A stretch of DNA of 38,065 nucleotides from LZORAL124-50-18 sp051208045. Its GTDB lineage: Bacteria; Pseudomonadota; Gammaproteobacteria; Pseudomonadales; Oleiphilaceae. The stretch spans positions 1 to 38,065 of the forward strand of contig JBPJFY010000023.1 of the NCBI GenBank assembly GCA_051208045.1, read 5' to 3'. The first letter of the stretch is position 1; each line of letters begins with the position of its first letter. The notes beneath the pieces are model-generated. The model saw only the letters and a list, made by a program, of their open reading frames with translations, had not been told where the DNA came from and ran no database searches. Shown here piece by piece: positions 1 through 7,928 of this stretch. Made by a program: the position numbers and the translations under genes.

Positions 1-37
1 AATCAGTGTTTCGGTTGGCGGTGATAAAACGACTCAT
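1..37 (-). CDS. Transposase N-terminus, IS1182-like (partial, runs off window)
   Basis: Only 12 codons are visible, reading MSRFITANRNTD from an ATG at 37 towards the left edge. From memory, many IS1182-family transposases begin with a closely similar segment followed by a FLLPPSV-type motif; that part would lie outside the window. The gene starts 71 bases inside the terminal repeat at 109-123, a normal distance for an IS promoter and leader. A chance short ORF cannot be excluded from 12 residues alone. Confidence 0.5.
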   Translation of the reverse strand, partial: MSRFITANRNTD

Positions 38-123
38 GGAAATTCTGGCTCTCGATGTAAGAGTAATAGAGTGGCGTTATTATCTCACGCTTTGATGTTC
101 GGAGTTAAAAGTCCGACAGGCTC
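1..123 (-). mobile_element. End of an IS1182-like insertion sequence (left edge of window)
   Basis: The stretch holds the first codons of a transposase-like ORF (start at 37, minus strand) and a 15-bp terminal sequence at 109-123. The same 15 bp recur inverted at 37943-37957. The tetranucleotide CTAG lies just inside each terminal sequence (124-127 and 37939-37942), as expected for insertion at a CTAG target. The element body lies outside the window, so the family assignment rests on 12 residues plus the paired termini. Confidence 0.55.
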
Positions 124-130
124 CTAGGTC
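109..130 (+). repeat. 22-bp repeat, left copy (IS terminus plus target site)
   Basis: This sequence is identical, in reverse complement, to 37936-37957. It comprises a 15-bp presumed IS terminus (109-123), CTAG (124-127) and GTC (128-130). Identity stops at both ends. CCGAC at 113-117 can pair with GTCGG at 128-132, so a REP-like hairpin is the alternative reading. Confidence 0.8.
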
Positions 131-182
131 GGATAAAAATATCCTCCAATTCTATCCACGTAGCCTCAAGGGCGATCAGCGC

Positions 183-944
183 TTACTTCCACTTCTCGTA
201 CTTCTGATTCAACTCCACTAACTTCCCGGCAGCAATCAATTCATCCAATGCCGCCTGCAGTGTGGCGATGACCCGGTCATCCGTGCCTTTGTTGAAGGCA
301 TAGCACAATTGAGACACATTCAAGGTGTACACGGCTTCAAAGTTGGCCGGGTCGCAGCCGGCCGTTTTGCACATGGCATTCACGCTCTCAATACTGCCGA
401 CGTACAGATCAATACGCCCGCTCTCGACCTTTTTGATGTTGTTTTCGTACTTGGTCGTGCGCTGTAGCTGGTCAACGGGTACGCCAGCCGCTACCACCAG
501 TTGCTCCCCAACATCGTCCTTCACTGTACCGATCTTATACTTCAGGATTTCCGATTGATCCTGAATCTTAATGCCGGATGACTTCAACGCAATGAGTTCG
601 GTTTTCAGCTCGTTGATGGGGCACACCCACTTAAACACGGATTCTCGCTCAGCGGTACGCGTCGTCGAGAACAGCACGGTGTTGGTCTCGTCCTGTACCG
701 CCTGATAACCACGCGCCCAAGGCCACAGGTTAAAGTCTTTCGCCGTTTGCTTTGAGCCGGATTTCGCCAGCATTTCGCTCAACAAATCCACAGCAATTCC
801 CTGGATTTTCCGGGATGGGTCGTCCGGGTCCTTGAAATTAAAGGGCTGATATTCCTCCGTAATGATCTTGAGTTCTGGCAGCTCGGCGTGTACCGGACCA
901 ATGCCCAGTGTCAGGAGGGAAAGCACAAGCAGTATCTTTTTCAT
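183..944 (-). CDS. Periplasmic solute-binding-like protein (SBP_bac_3 type)
   Basis: A 253-residue protein with a clean Sec signal peptide (KK, hydrophobic core, cleavage after VHA near residue 20). The mature part looks like the amino-acid-type solute-binding fold: an opening ITEEYQPFNF segment, then GIAVDLLSEM, a PWARGYQ segment and a C-terminal LAAGKLVELNQKYEKW helix. The start is well supported by GAGG six bases before the ATG. Two cysteines near residues 191 and 196 could form a disulfide. There are no ABC permease or ATPase genes nearby. It may bind a ligand for an unlinked transporter or sensor. Two relatives lie at 1158-1937 and 4324-5091. The ligand cannot be read from the sequence. 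Confidence 0.85.
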   Translation of the reverse strand: MKKILLVLSLLTLGIGPVHAELPELKIITEEYQPFNFKDPDDPSRKIQGIAVDLLSEMLAKSGSKQTAKDFNLWPWARGYQAVQDETNTVLFSTTRTAERESVFKWVCPINELKTELIALKSSGIKIQDQSEILKYKIGTVKDDVGEQLVVAAGVPVDQLQRTTKYENNIKKVESGRIDLYVGSIESVNAMCKTAGCDPANFEAVYTLNVSQLCYAFNKGTDDRVIATLQAALDELIAAGKLVELNQKYEKWK

Positions 945-1157
945 TAGTCACCTCAACGTGGTAAAGCGGAAAAAAGCGGCGTTCCCAGCCGATGCACTCC
1001 AATACCCTTAGTTTAGATAAGGTTTCTATCTGGACAATAAATATACAGTAATACCTCCGAATGGGGATGTATTCGCCGTTTCGAATCGCTGGCAGGAATC
1101 GACTTTATCGACGAAAATCAATGAAAGCATCTCGCCGTTCACGTGGAGTTAGCGACA

Positions 1158-1937
1158 ATGTGGCTTCGATATTTGATGATCGCTGTTTGCAGCTTGTACC
1201 TGCTCATGACGACTGGTTACGGCAATGCCGGAGAATCAACCATCATTGTGCGGGTGGCAGACTATCCGCCCCAGTACTACAAAGACACCACTGGCCGATG
1301 GACCGGGATTGATGTCGAATTGGCCAGAGCGTTGGTGGTTGAGGCAGGCTTCACCCCCGAATTCATCGAGGTGCCCTGGGGCAGAGCCTTGGAGGAGATG
1401 AAAAATGGCCGGTTACACTTGATGACAACACTCTCGAAAACGCCCGAGCGCGCCACTTTCATGCATTGGATTGGCCCGGAGCGAATGTCGGAGATGGTGC
1501 TGGTCGTCAAGCAGGCCAACAAGAACCTACCCATCGCCACCCTGGACAGTTTGATCGCAATTGCAGAGGAAAGATCGCTCAAAATCGGAATGCAACACAA
1601 CGTCTACTATGGCGAGGTGTTTGCCGGGCGCCTTATGGAGGACGCGTTTGCCATACACTTTGAGTCTGTCGCAACGTCGGCACTCAATCCCCGAAAAACT
1701 CGGGCAGGCAGGATTCTGGGATTTTTTGAAGACAAGATCACGATGCAATATCAGATCAAACATAATCGGGAGTACGCGGGGCTGGCAACACATCACTTTA
1801 CCTTAAACGAAGAACCGGTGTTTTTTGGCGTGAGCAGAAGCGTTCCTGCGCCCACACTCAACCGGCTTAAAGAGGCGTTCGATCGCCTGGAGCGTTCCGG
1901 CGAGCTGGATCAAATTCGTGCACAGGTGTGGTGGTAA
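1158..1937 (+). CDS. Periplasmic solute-binding-like protein (SBP_bac_3 type)
   Basis: I place the start at the ATG at 1158 rather than the in-frame GTG at 1143. GGAG at 1145-1148 sits nine bases upstream, and the protein then begins with a signal peptide (MWLRYLMIAVCSLYLLMTTG, cleavage near NAG). The 259-residue product shows the family pattern: VRVADYPPQYYKD, TGIDVELARALVVEAGF, a PWGRALEEMKNGRL segment and a C-terminal LKEAFDRLERSGELDQI helix. It is divergent from the neighbour at 183-944 and encoded without transporter partners. Proteins of this kind often serve as orphan binding proteins or as sensory modules, and nothing here decides between them. Confidence 0.85.
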   Translation: MWLRYLMIAVCSLYLLMTTGYGNAGESTIIVRVADYPPQYYKDTTGRWTGIDVELARALVVEAGFTPEFIEVPWGRALEEMKNGRLHLMTTLSKTPERATFMHWIGPERMSEMVLVVKQANKNLPIATLDSLIAIAEERSLKIGMQHNVYYGEVFAGRLMEDAFAIHFESVATSALNPRKTRAGRILGFFEDKITMQYQIKHNREYAGLATHHFTLNEEPVFFGVSRSVPAPTLNRLKEAFDRLERSGELDQIRAQVWW

Positions 1938-2075
1938 CGGAATCAAGTTCATCTGCACCCGGCGCATTTGGCGTTCTTTTACATTCCGGACCATGGTTCC
2001 GATGGAAAAAAACCGCGTTGTGGACTAGCCTTGCTGTTAGATTTTGCGTAATCCAACCGCTCGGACGCTACCCCC

Positions 2076-4319
2076 ATGACCATTGCCCCTAAACGAATCC
2101 CTGCCAATGTTGAGGCTTTCCAGTCTCATGCCATGATGTTGCTGAAGGGAGTCTACAATGATTACTTTTCCATGCTGAGTGAGGCAACAAAGTCATTTTC
2201 GGACGAAAAACACCATCTCTCCATTTCTAAGGACGTGGCGAGAAAACTACTGCACAACAACGATGCGTTCTTGTCCTCGTTTGCGTTCTTACTTCAAGAA
2301 AGCTTCAAGCGCTATCTGTCCCCTTCTGAGGCAAAAAAGAAGTCCACCAAGAAGCTGGGAAAAAAACAGAAAGAGCAGGCGCTGGAAGAACGGCTGAGCA
2401 AACTGAAATTGGTGGAAGCAGACGAACTGGAAAAGCAGCTGCTGGTGAGCCGCACCATCTCCAAGTTATTGGGCGATTTTCCGGACGAGCTCTCCGCGCT
2501 CAATATGCGAATCGAACACGCCATGAAACTGGAGCTGGAAGTTGCGGCCTTGCCCGTTGCCCCCCGCTATCTGTTTGAAAGCCTGGTCAATGCCACAGAG
2601 AAGATGAATCTCAAGGACGAACAGGCGGGTCCCGCCATCATCGCCCTTGCCGAGGTGATGGAAGACAATTACGAACACTTTCTGGAAGACCTCAATGAGT
2701 TTCTGGCCCGGCGAGGCGTGCTTCCCGATCTGGACACCAGCGCGATTGAGTACCGTTACGACGAAGACCGAAAACTGGAAACCAGTAAGAAAAAGCGCCA
2801 GGAAACGCTGGGCGCGCTGGTAGAAACGAGCCGGGACGATGGAGAGGGGTTGAGCGAGAAGGAAATTCAGCAGGCGTTCGCCAACCTGATTCGGAATGCC
2901 AGCCAGAACCCGGCGTTGAAACAGCACCTGGTCACGCCGGACTTTTCCGCAGAACCGGCGACGGTGGATGAGTTTCTTCAGGGGTTTCACGCCAACGCCC
3001 AGCTGCCCAATTTAACCAATAATGACGCCGGGTACCTGAGCGAAGCTAGTTATCAGCCCTTGTCGGAAAAGGTATCCAACTATATGGCGCAAAGCCAGTC
3101 CAGCGTGGATGAGTCTTCCGCCAACACGATTTCCATGCTGTCCATGATGTTTGATCAGGTAAACACGGACCAAAACGTCAGTGAGCAAATGAAAACGCTG
3201 GTCAATTATATGCAGGGCCCGATGATGAAAGCCGCCTTGCTGGACCCCACCTTCTTCAGCGATATGGAAAATCCGGCCCAACGCTTGATGGACACCATCG
3301 CGGATGCCGGCGCAACCTGGACCCCCACCGAGGACAGAAAACGGGATTCACTGTACAACAAAGTGGCGTCGGTGGTGGAGAAGGTCAACAACGAATTTGA
3401 GGATGACTACAGTGTGTTTGATGAGTGCCAGGAGGACCTGGACCTGTTCATCAAGGCCGAAAAACGCCGGGCGAGACTCATTGAAGAGCGTATGATCAGC
3501 GCGGAAAAAGCCAAAGCCCGCACACAGACCGCGCGTCGTGTGGCGCATGATCACATTAACAACCTTATGAGCCGCCGGCAACTGAGCGACACCATGACGG
3601 CGTTTCTGGAAGGCCCCTGGAATCAGGCACTGTTTTACATTCACAACAAAGAAGAAAGCACCACCGCGCCAGACTGGCTGAATGCCATGGAACTGGAGTC
3701 TCGGCTCATGAAGGCGCTGACCGACAATGATGAAAAACTCCAGGACGCGGTAATTTCTGCCATGGAGCAAAAACTCGACTATGTTGGCATTACGCCCATT
3801 GAGGCGAACCGTTGGCTGGATAAACTGTCTGCTGAGTTCTGCACCGCAAACGATCTGAACAGCCAATATCTGGTGGAAGAGATCGAAGTCGATGACATCT
3901 TCGACGCCAATGAATCGACAGAGCCGGCTACCCCACCACCAGTCAGCCCGGCCGACAAGCCCCCCGCAGACTTACCGAAGATGGAGGTAGCAGTAGACAT
4001 AGAGGCAGAAGTAGGCATAGAGGCAGAAGAAGAGACGGAGTCCGAACCGGATCAATACGACATTATGGCCGCAGATCTCACGCCCAATGCCTGGGTGAAG
4101 CGCAGTGAGGCGGATGGGTCCACCTCCAAGGTACGGGTGGCCGCCATTGTCAAAGCCACGGATACGGTGGTGTTGGTGAATCGGAATGGCTCCAAATCGC
4201 AAACCATCCCGAGAAAAGAGTTCGCCAACCTGCTCCGGCAGGGTGACATGTCCATCATCGAAAACGGTATGATGTTCGACCGCGCGCTCGAGTCCGTCAT
4301 TCATAATTTAAGGGTCTGA
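2076..4319 (+). CDS. DUF1631 family protein
   Basis: A 747-residue, largely helical and acidic cytoplasmic protein without signal peptide or membrane segments. Its length, the N-terminal FQSHAMMLLKGVYNDYF region and the C-terminal beta-rich module (residues about 665-740: NAWVKRSEADG, VRVAAIVKATDTVVLVNRNG, FANLLRQGDMSIIENGMMFDRALESVI) match proteins annotated DUF1631. The C-terminal module resembles small barrel folds of the PilZ kind, but I see no clear c-di-GMP binding RxxxR signature. A linker rich in Pro and Glu (about 610-660) separates it from the helical part and contains a duplicated six-codon unit. The next gene starts four bases after this stop, so both are probably co-transcribed. 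Function is not established for the family. Confidence 0.8.
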   Translation: MTIAPKRIPANVEAFQSHAMMLLKGVYNDYFSMLSEATKSFSDEKHHLSISKDVARKLLHNNDAFLSSFAFLLQESFKRYLSPSEAKKKSTKKLGKKQKEQALEERLSKLKLVEADELEKQLLVSRTISKLLGDFPDELSALNMRIEHAMKLELEVAALPVAPRYLFESLVNATEKMNLKDEQAGPAIIALAEVMEDNYEHFLEDLNEFLARRGVLPDLDTSAIEYRYDEDRKLETSKKKRQETLGALVETSRDDGEGLSEKEIQQAFANLIRNASQNPALKQHLVTPDFSAEPATVDEFLQGFHANAQLPNLTNNDAGYLSEASYQPLSEKVSNYMAQSQSSVDESSANTISMLSMMFDQVNTDQNVSEQMKTLVNYMQGPMMKAALLDPTFFSDMENPAQRLMDTIADAGATWTPTEDRKRDSLYNKVASVVEKVNNEFEDDYSVFDECQEDLDLFIKAEKRRARLIEERMISAEKAKARTQTARRVAHDHINNLMSRRQLSDTMTAFLEGPWNQALFYIHNKEESTTAPDWLNAMELESRLMKALTDNDEKLQDAVISAMEQKLDYVGITPIEANRWLDKLSAEFCTANDLNSQYLVEEIEVDDIFDANESTEPATPPPVSPADKPPADLPKMEVAVDIEAEVGIEAEEETESEPDQYDIMAADLTPNAWVKRSEADGSTSKVRVAAIVKATDTVVLVNRNGSKSQTIPRKEFANLLRQGDMSIIENGMMFDRALESVIHNLRV
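3994..4029 (+). repeat. Tandem 18-bp in-frame duplication inside the DUF1631 gene
   Basis: Units 3994-4011 and 4012-4029 differ at one base. Read in frame they encode VDIEAE then VGIEAE in the acidic linker before the C-terminal module. The codons GTA, ATA and GCA stand out against the GC-rich surroundings. It looks like recent slippage that lengthened a disordered linker. Confidence 0.85.
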
Positions 4320-4323
4320 TCAT

Positions 4324-5091
4324 TTGAGGTGGGCGGGCCGAGTGCAACTCCTGAGTTTAGTTCTGACCCTGAGTGTCTGGACCTCATCGCTGCAGGCGAA
4401 CGCGGTGCAGGTCGGCGTCAGCTTCACCATTCCGCCCTGGGTTATTGCAGAGACTCGTCGGGGGATACAGCTCGATCTGTTGGTTCAAGCACTCGCCCCG
4501 GCGGGCTATACCATCAAGCCATTCTTCCTGCCGTTTGCCCGCGCAGTACACATGTTTCAGCACGGTGAACTGGATGGACTGATTAATGTGCCGCCAGACG
4601 TTAAAAACGGCTTCATATCCCAGGAAGTGGTGCGCTTTCACAATGTCGCGATCAGCCTGAGCTCGCGGGACTATCGTGAGGACATGACCATTCAGGACCT
4701 GACCAGACACTCGATCGTCGCCTTCCAAAAAGCCAGCCACTTCCTGGGGAAAGAATTTTCTGACATGGCCGCCGCCAATCCCTCATACCGCGAAGTGGCC
4801 AAGCAAGACTTGCAGGCATCCCTGTTGTTTTATGGTCGTGCGGATTTCATCGTGCTGGAACAACGCATCTTCGAATACTATCGAATCGCCGAACAGAGAA
4901 GTCAGCTCAAAGCGCAGAAAGCGCTGTTCGAGCAGCCGGTGGTCTACCACCGGCTGTTTCCGCCCGCGCCGCGCTATTTCGTTTTTCAGACGGAAAAACT
5001 GAGGGATGATTTCAACGCGGGACTGGAATCACTCAAGCAAAGTGGCGAGTACGACAAAATACTTCTGCACTATGCCGCTCCCCCGGAGTGA
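4324..5091 (+). CDS. Periplasmic solute-binding-like protein (SBP_bac_3 type)
   Basis: A 255-residue product if translation begins at the TTG at 4324, which follows AGGG at 4311-4314. An in-frame GTG at 4342 preceded by GAGG is the alternative. Either start gives a signal peptide (VQLLSLVLTLSVWTSSLQANA). The mature protein has the SBP pattern: VGVSFTIPPWVIAETRRG, IQLDLLVQALAPAGY, a FLPFARAVHMFQHGELDGLI segment and the C-terminal LRDDFNAGLESLKQSGEYDKI helix. It follows the DUF1631 gene by four bases and is most likely translated from the same mRNA, an unusual pairing of a large cytoplasmic protein with a periplasmic one. Confidence 0.82.
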   Translation: MRWAGRVQLLSLVLTLSVWTSSLQANAVQVGVSFTIPPWVIAETRRGIQLDLLVQALAPAGYTIKPFFLPFARAVHMFQHGELDGLINVPPDVKNGFISQEVVRFHNVAISLSSRDYREDMTIQDLTRHSIVAFQKASHFLGKEFSDMAAANPSYREVAKQDLQASLLFYGRADFIVLEQRIFEYYRIAEQRSQLKAQKALFEQPVVYHRLFPPAPRYFVFQTEKLRDDFNAGLESLKQSGEYDKILLHYAAPPE

Positions 5092-5113
5092 TTGGTGCTT
5101 CACTGTCGGGCAG

Positions 5114-6391
5114 CTATGAAAAGCTCAGCCCCGACACGTGCAGCCAGGGTAACCGAATGTTGCCCATGTCCAGACTCTCGGCACTGACCGCCACCACATT
5201 TTTCAGCATCTGCGCCACATTCCCACTGATCATCACCTCCGCCAGCGCACCCTGACGTGCACCATCCTTCACCAGGAAGCTGTTTTTGATCACACCGGCG
5301 AAATCGCCGTTCGACGCCGGGTTGCCCATAGAAAGACGCCCCACCAGCGCGCCTTGCTTCACCTGCTGAATCATCGTTTCTCTGGGAGTGTCCCCGGGCA
5401 AAATCTGCCAGGCCGATCCGGAACATGGCGTGTGGGTAAGACCCAGTTTTCGGCTGCCGTAGAGCGACGGCAGGAGATAGTTCAGTCGTCCCGACGCCAC
5501 CAGAGCGAGTGATTCTGCGACAAAGCCATCGTCGGTAAACGGCGATACACCCGCGCCATCCAGGTAGCTGCACACATTCACGTGCGGTGCAGCGATCAGC
5601 TCGCCTACTTTGTGGCGATACACTGAACTCTCACTGATCAGGCAGTAATCGGACACTTGCTCAAGCAGCCAATCCAACAAATCATTGACCGCGTTAGGCG
5701 TCAGGATGACATCACCGATAAACTTGCTTTCGAGCGGCTGGGCATGCACCTGACGACAGGTATCCTGCATCATTTCCCCCATGCCGAAATAGCGTTCTGC
5801 CGGCTGAGAGGCAATGTCATTCGCATACCCGCCCGCATAATTGAACGAACTCGCTACCGTACCTTCTTTCGCGCTGCCAAAGACACTCAGTCCGTAACTG
5901 CCGATACTGGCGTCCAGTCGGGAGCCCAACGTCGTTCGCAACCAGCTTTGTTGGCGGTGATATTTGGCATACCCTTCTTCGAGCATGAAGGTGGGGGTGT
6001 GCGTCGCGCGATAATCCAATAACTCCCGCACTTTCTCCGTCAGCACGCCCCGGTCGCCCTGCTGCGGGCCACGTTCAATCTGTGCGATCTGATCGGCGGA
6101 AAGCTTGTTCGCTGCATCCTCCGGGGCGAGCCTGGCTTCATCCATCAATTGAACCACGGCCGCCTGAATTGCCTCGTCACTCAAGTTGGTGAGGGATAAT
6201 GAACTTTTTCTCCCACCCACAATACCGGTCATGTGGAGCTGGGCCTTGCGGGTACTGCGGAGCAAACTGGGCTCATTGTGATTTATGTTGAGTTCGTCCA
6301 GCTCATCCTGAACCAATACCGCCATGGCCTCATCAAAACCCTGCTGGCTCAACCACTCAAGCACCTGATCTACATTGGTTTGTTGCGTCAT
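5114..6391 (-). CDS. pmbA: TldD/PmbA family protein, TldE-like subunit
   Basis: A 425-residue protein of the PmbA/TldE type, the partner of TldD in a heteromeric peptidase that cleaves unfolded or modified peptides. The C-terminal region is diagnostic: MGNPASNGDFAGVIKNSFLV, then VMISGNVAQMLKNVVAV. There is no HExxxH zinc motif, as expected for the TldE half. The start at 6391 has a strong AAGGAG eight bases upstream, which overlaps the end of the tldD-like gene. The two stop-to-start boundaries are 12 bases apart, so they form a tldD-pmbA operon. It converges with the SBP gene ending at 5091. It may be a second, non-housekeeping pair, because its tldD neighbour has an unusual N-terminus. Confidence 0.85.
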   Translation of the reverse strand: MTQQTNVDQVLEWLSQQGFDEAMAVLVQDELDELNINHNEPSLLRSTRKAQLHMTGIVGGRKSSLSLTNLSDEAIQAAVVQLMDEARLAPEDAANKLSADQIAQIERGPQQGDRGVLTEKVRELLDYRATHTPTFMLEEGYAKYHRQQSWLRTTLGSRLDASIGSYGLSVFGSAKEGTVASSFNYAGGYANDIASQPAERYFGMGEMMQDTCRQVHAQPLESKFIGDVILTPNAVNDLLDWLLEQVSDYCLISESSVYRHKVGELIAAPHVNVCSYLDGAGVSPFTDDGFVAESLALVASGRLNYLLPSLYGSRKLGLTHTPCSGSAWQILPGDTPRETMIQQVKQGALVGRLSMGNPASNGDFAGVIKNSFLVKDGARQGALAEVMISGNVAQMLKNVVAVSAESLDMGNIRLPWLHVSGLSFS

Positions 6392-6403
6392 GTTGATTTC
6401 TCC

Positions 6404-7795
6404 TTACTCACCACCCATGTGCGCAACAGCCCGCAGGGCTGGCCCACCTGTGGACACAATCATGGGTTGTTTTTTGCCACAGTATCCAGCACATTCCCAG
6501 TCCATATCCGACGACACTGCATCGACGGTTTTCAGAACATCGATGGCACTGCCGGAGAGCGTTGTGTCTTTGATCGCCCGGCCCAGCTTGCCATTTTTGA
6601 TTTCATACCCGAGAGAGATTCCGAACATAAACTCCGTCGTCGTGTCTGCCTCCCCGTTGCCGGTTTTAATCAACAGGTACCCCTCTTCCACATCCGCAAT
6701 CATCTGCGCGTAGCTGTCTTTCCCGGGCAGAATGGCGGTATTGCGCATACGAATCAACGGCTCGTCATCCTCGGCATAGGCGCGGGCACTGCCCGTCGGC
6801 AGCACGCCGAAATGCCCCGCGCTCTCACGGTTATGCATAAATCCCTTCAACATGCCGTTTTCAATCATCACCACGTCCTGGGCAGGCGTCCCTTCATCAT
6901 CGGCATACACGGGTACCAGCAATTCCTGGCCGGCATAGCTGTGGGCAAAGTCCACCATCGTCACCAGATCACTGGCCACACGCTGCCCAACCAGATCGCC
7001 GGTTACCGCGCCGCCCAGTACCAGATCCGCCTCGCAAGGGTGCCCCATGGCTTCATGGGCCAGAATCCCGGTGATATCCGGTGCCATCACCACCCGCTGC
7101 TTGCCGCCCTTGGCTGGCACCGCCTCGGTTTTTGCCATCAGATGACCATACAGTTCCTCCAGCAGGGACTCCATGCGCGCCGGGGAGATATCGACGTCCG
7201 CGAGACTGCCCCGCCCCGACACCACTTCCATGAGTTCGACAGGCTCGCCGTCTTTGTTTTCCGCCGTGAGGAAGATGTACGCCGCAGCGCGGTCAATCCG
7301 ATTCAACACCTGACTGCCCAGGCTGTTGACCAGATATTTTTCATGCATCTCGGTGGACAGAATCAGCGTATTCGAAAGCAACTTCGGGTACTTTTGCTCG
7401 CACAGCGCATGCATCGCTCGCAACCATTCCAGTGTGTCTTGCTTGCTCAGGGGCGCAGACCCGCCGTAACGCTGTTCTCCCTGATAGCTGGCTGCAGGGA
7501 GCGTCACCACACGCTTGTCCCCAAAACGGTGCATCGCCCGGGCATTCGCGAACGCCTGATTGCCCAGATCATTGGCGACCTGATTTCCCGCCAGATTACT
7601 GGACGCAAACCCCCAGTACCCCTTGTGGGCAACCCTGGCAGACGTGCCAAGCTTATGTTCGCTCTGGTTTCGGGTGAGATTGCCATCCACCATCGACACC
7701 ACCTGTTTTCGAAACTCGTGATAACGCCATTCGCTGTAGTCCGCGTTACCGGAAACCGGGTGCACTCCAGGCGCGGCAAGAAAATTAAAACTCAT
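6404..7795 (-). CDS. tldD: TldD-like metallopeptidase
   Basis: The zinc motif HEAMGH (residues 247-252 from the ATG at 7795) followed by PCEAD places this in the TldD half of the TldD/TldE peptidase. The C-terminus carries typical TldD segments (NTAILPGKDS, GEADTTTEFMFGISLGYEI, CAGYCGKKQPMIVSTGGP), including Cys residues near the end. I prefer the ATG at 7795 (463 residues) to upstream starts at 7861 or 7873. The extra residues look like leader sequence, and the region has AT-rich promoter character. The ribosome-binding site is weak. The gene heads an operon with the pmbA-like gene 12 bases downstream, and is divergent from the RND genes. The zinc motif differs from the HEAVGH plus GLEGD context I recall for E. 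coli TldD, so it may be a paralogous subgroup. Confidence 0.85.
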   Translation of the reverse strand: MSFNFLAAPGVHPVSGNADYSEWRYHEFRKQVVSMVDGNLTRNQSEHKLGTSARVAHKGYWGFASSNLAGNQVANDLGNQAFANARAMHRFGDKRVVTLPAASYQGEQRYGGSAPLSKQDTLEWLRAMHALCEQKYPKLLSNTLILSTEMHEKYLVNSLGSQVLNRIDRAAAYIFLTAENKDGEPVELMEVVSGRGSLADVDISPARMESLLEELYGHLMAKTEAVPAKGGKQRVVMAPDITGILAHEAMGHPCEADLVLGGAVTGDLVGQRVASDLVTMVDFAHSYAGQELLVPVYADDEGTPAQDVVMIENGMLKGFMHNRESAGHFGVLPTGSARAYAEDDEPLIRMRNTAILPGKDSYAQMIADVEEGYLLIKTGNGEADTTTEFMFGISLGYEIKNGKLGRAIKDTTLSGSAIDVLKTVDAVSSDMDWECAGYCGKKQPMIVSTGGPALRAVAHMGGE

Positions 7796-7928
7796 GGGTA
7801 GGCTCTTATTATTCGTTAATTGACGAGATCGAATTGAATCACAAGAAGACGCGAAAGTCATTGTGGCGGACAACCCATTGCGTTAGGCTGTGAGATTGTT
7901 CTAAGAACGTACTACTGGATTGTTACTC

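Noticed and set aside
6233..7801. A 522-codon open frame on the plus strand
   Set aside because: It lies opposite the tldD-like gene and part of pmbA, which show clear motifs. Its translation is rich in His, Arg and Gln, as expected for an antisense shadow of GC-rich coding DNA.
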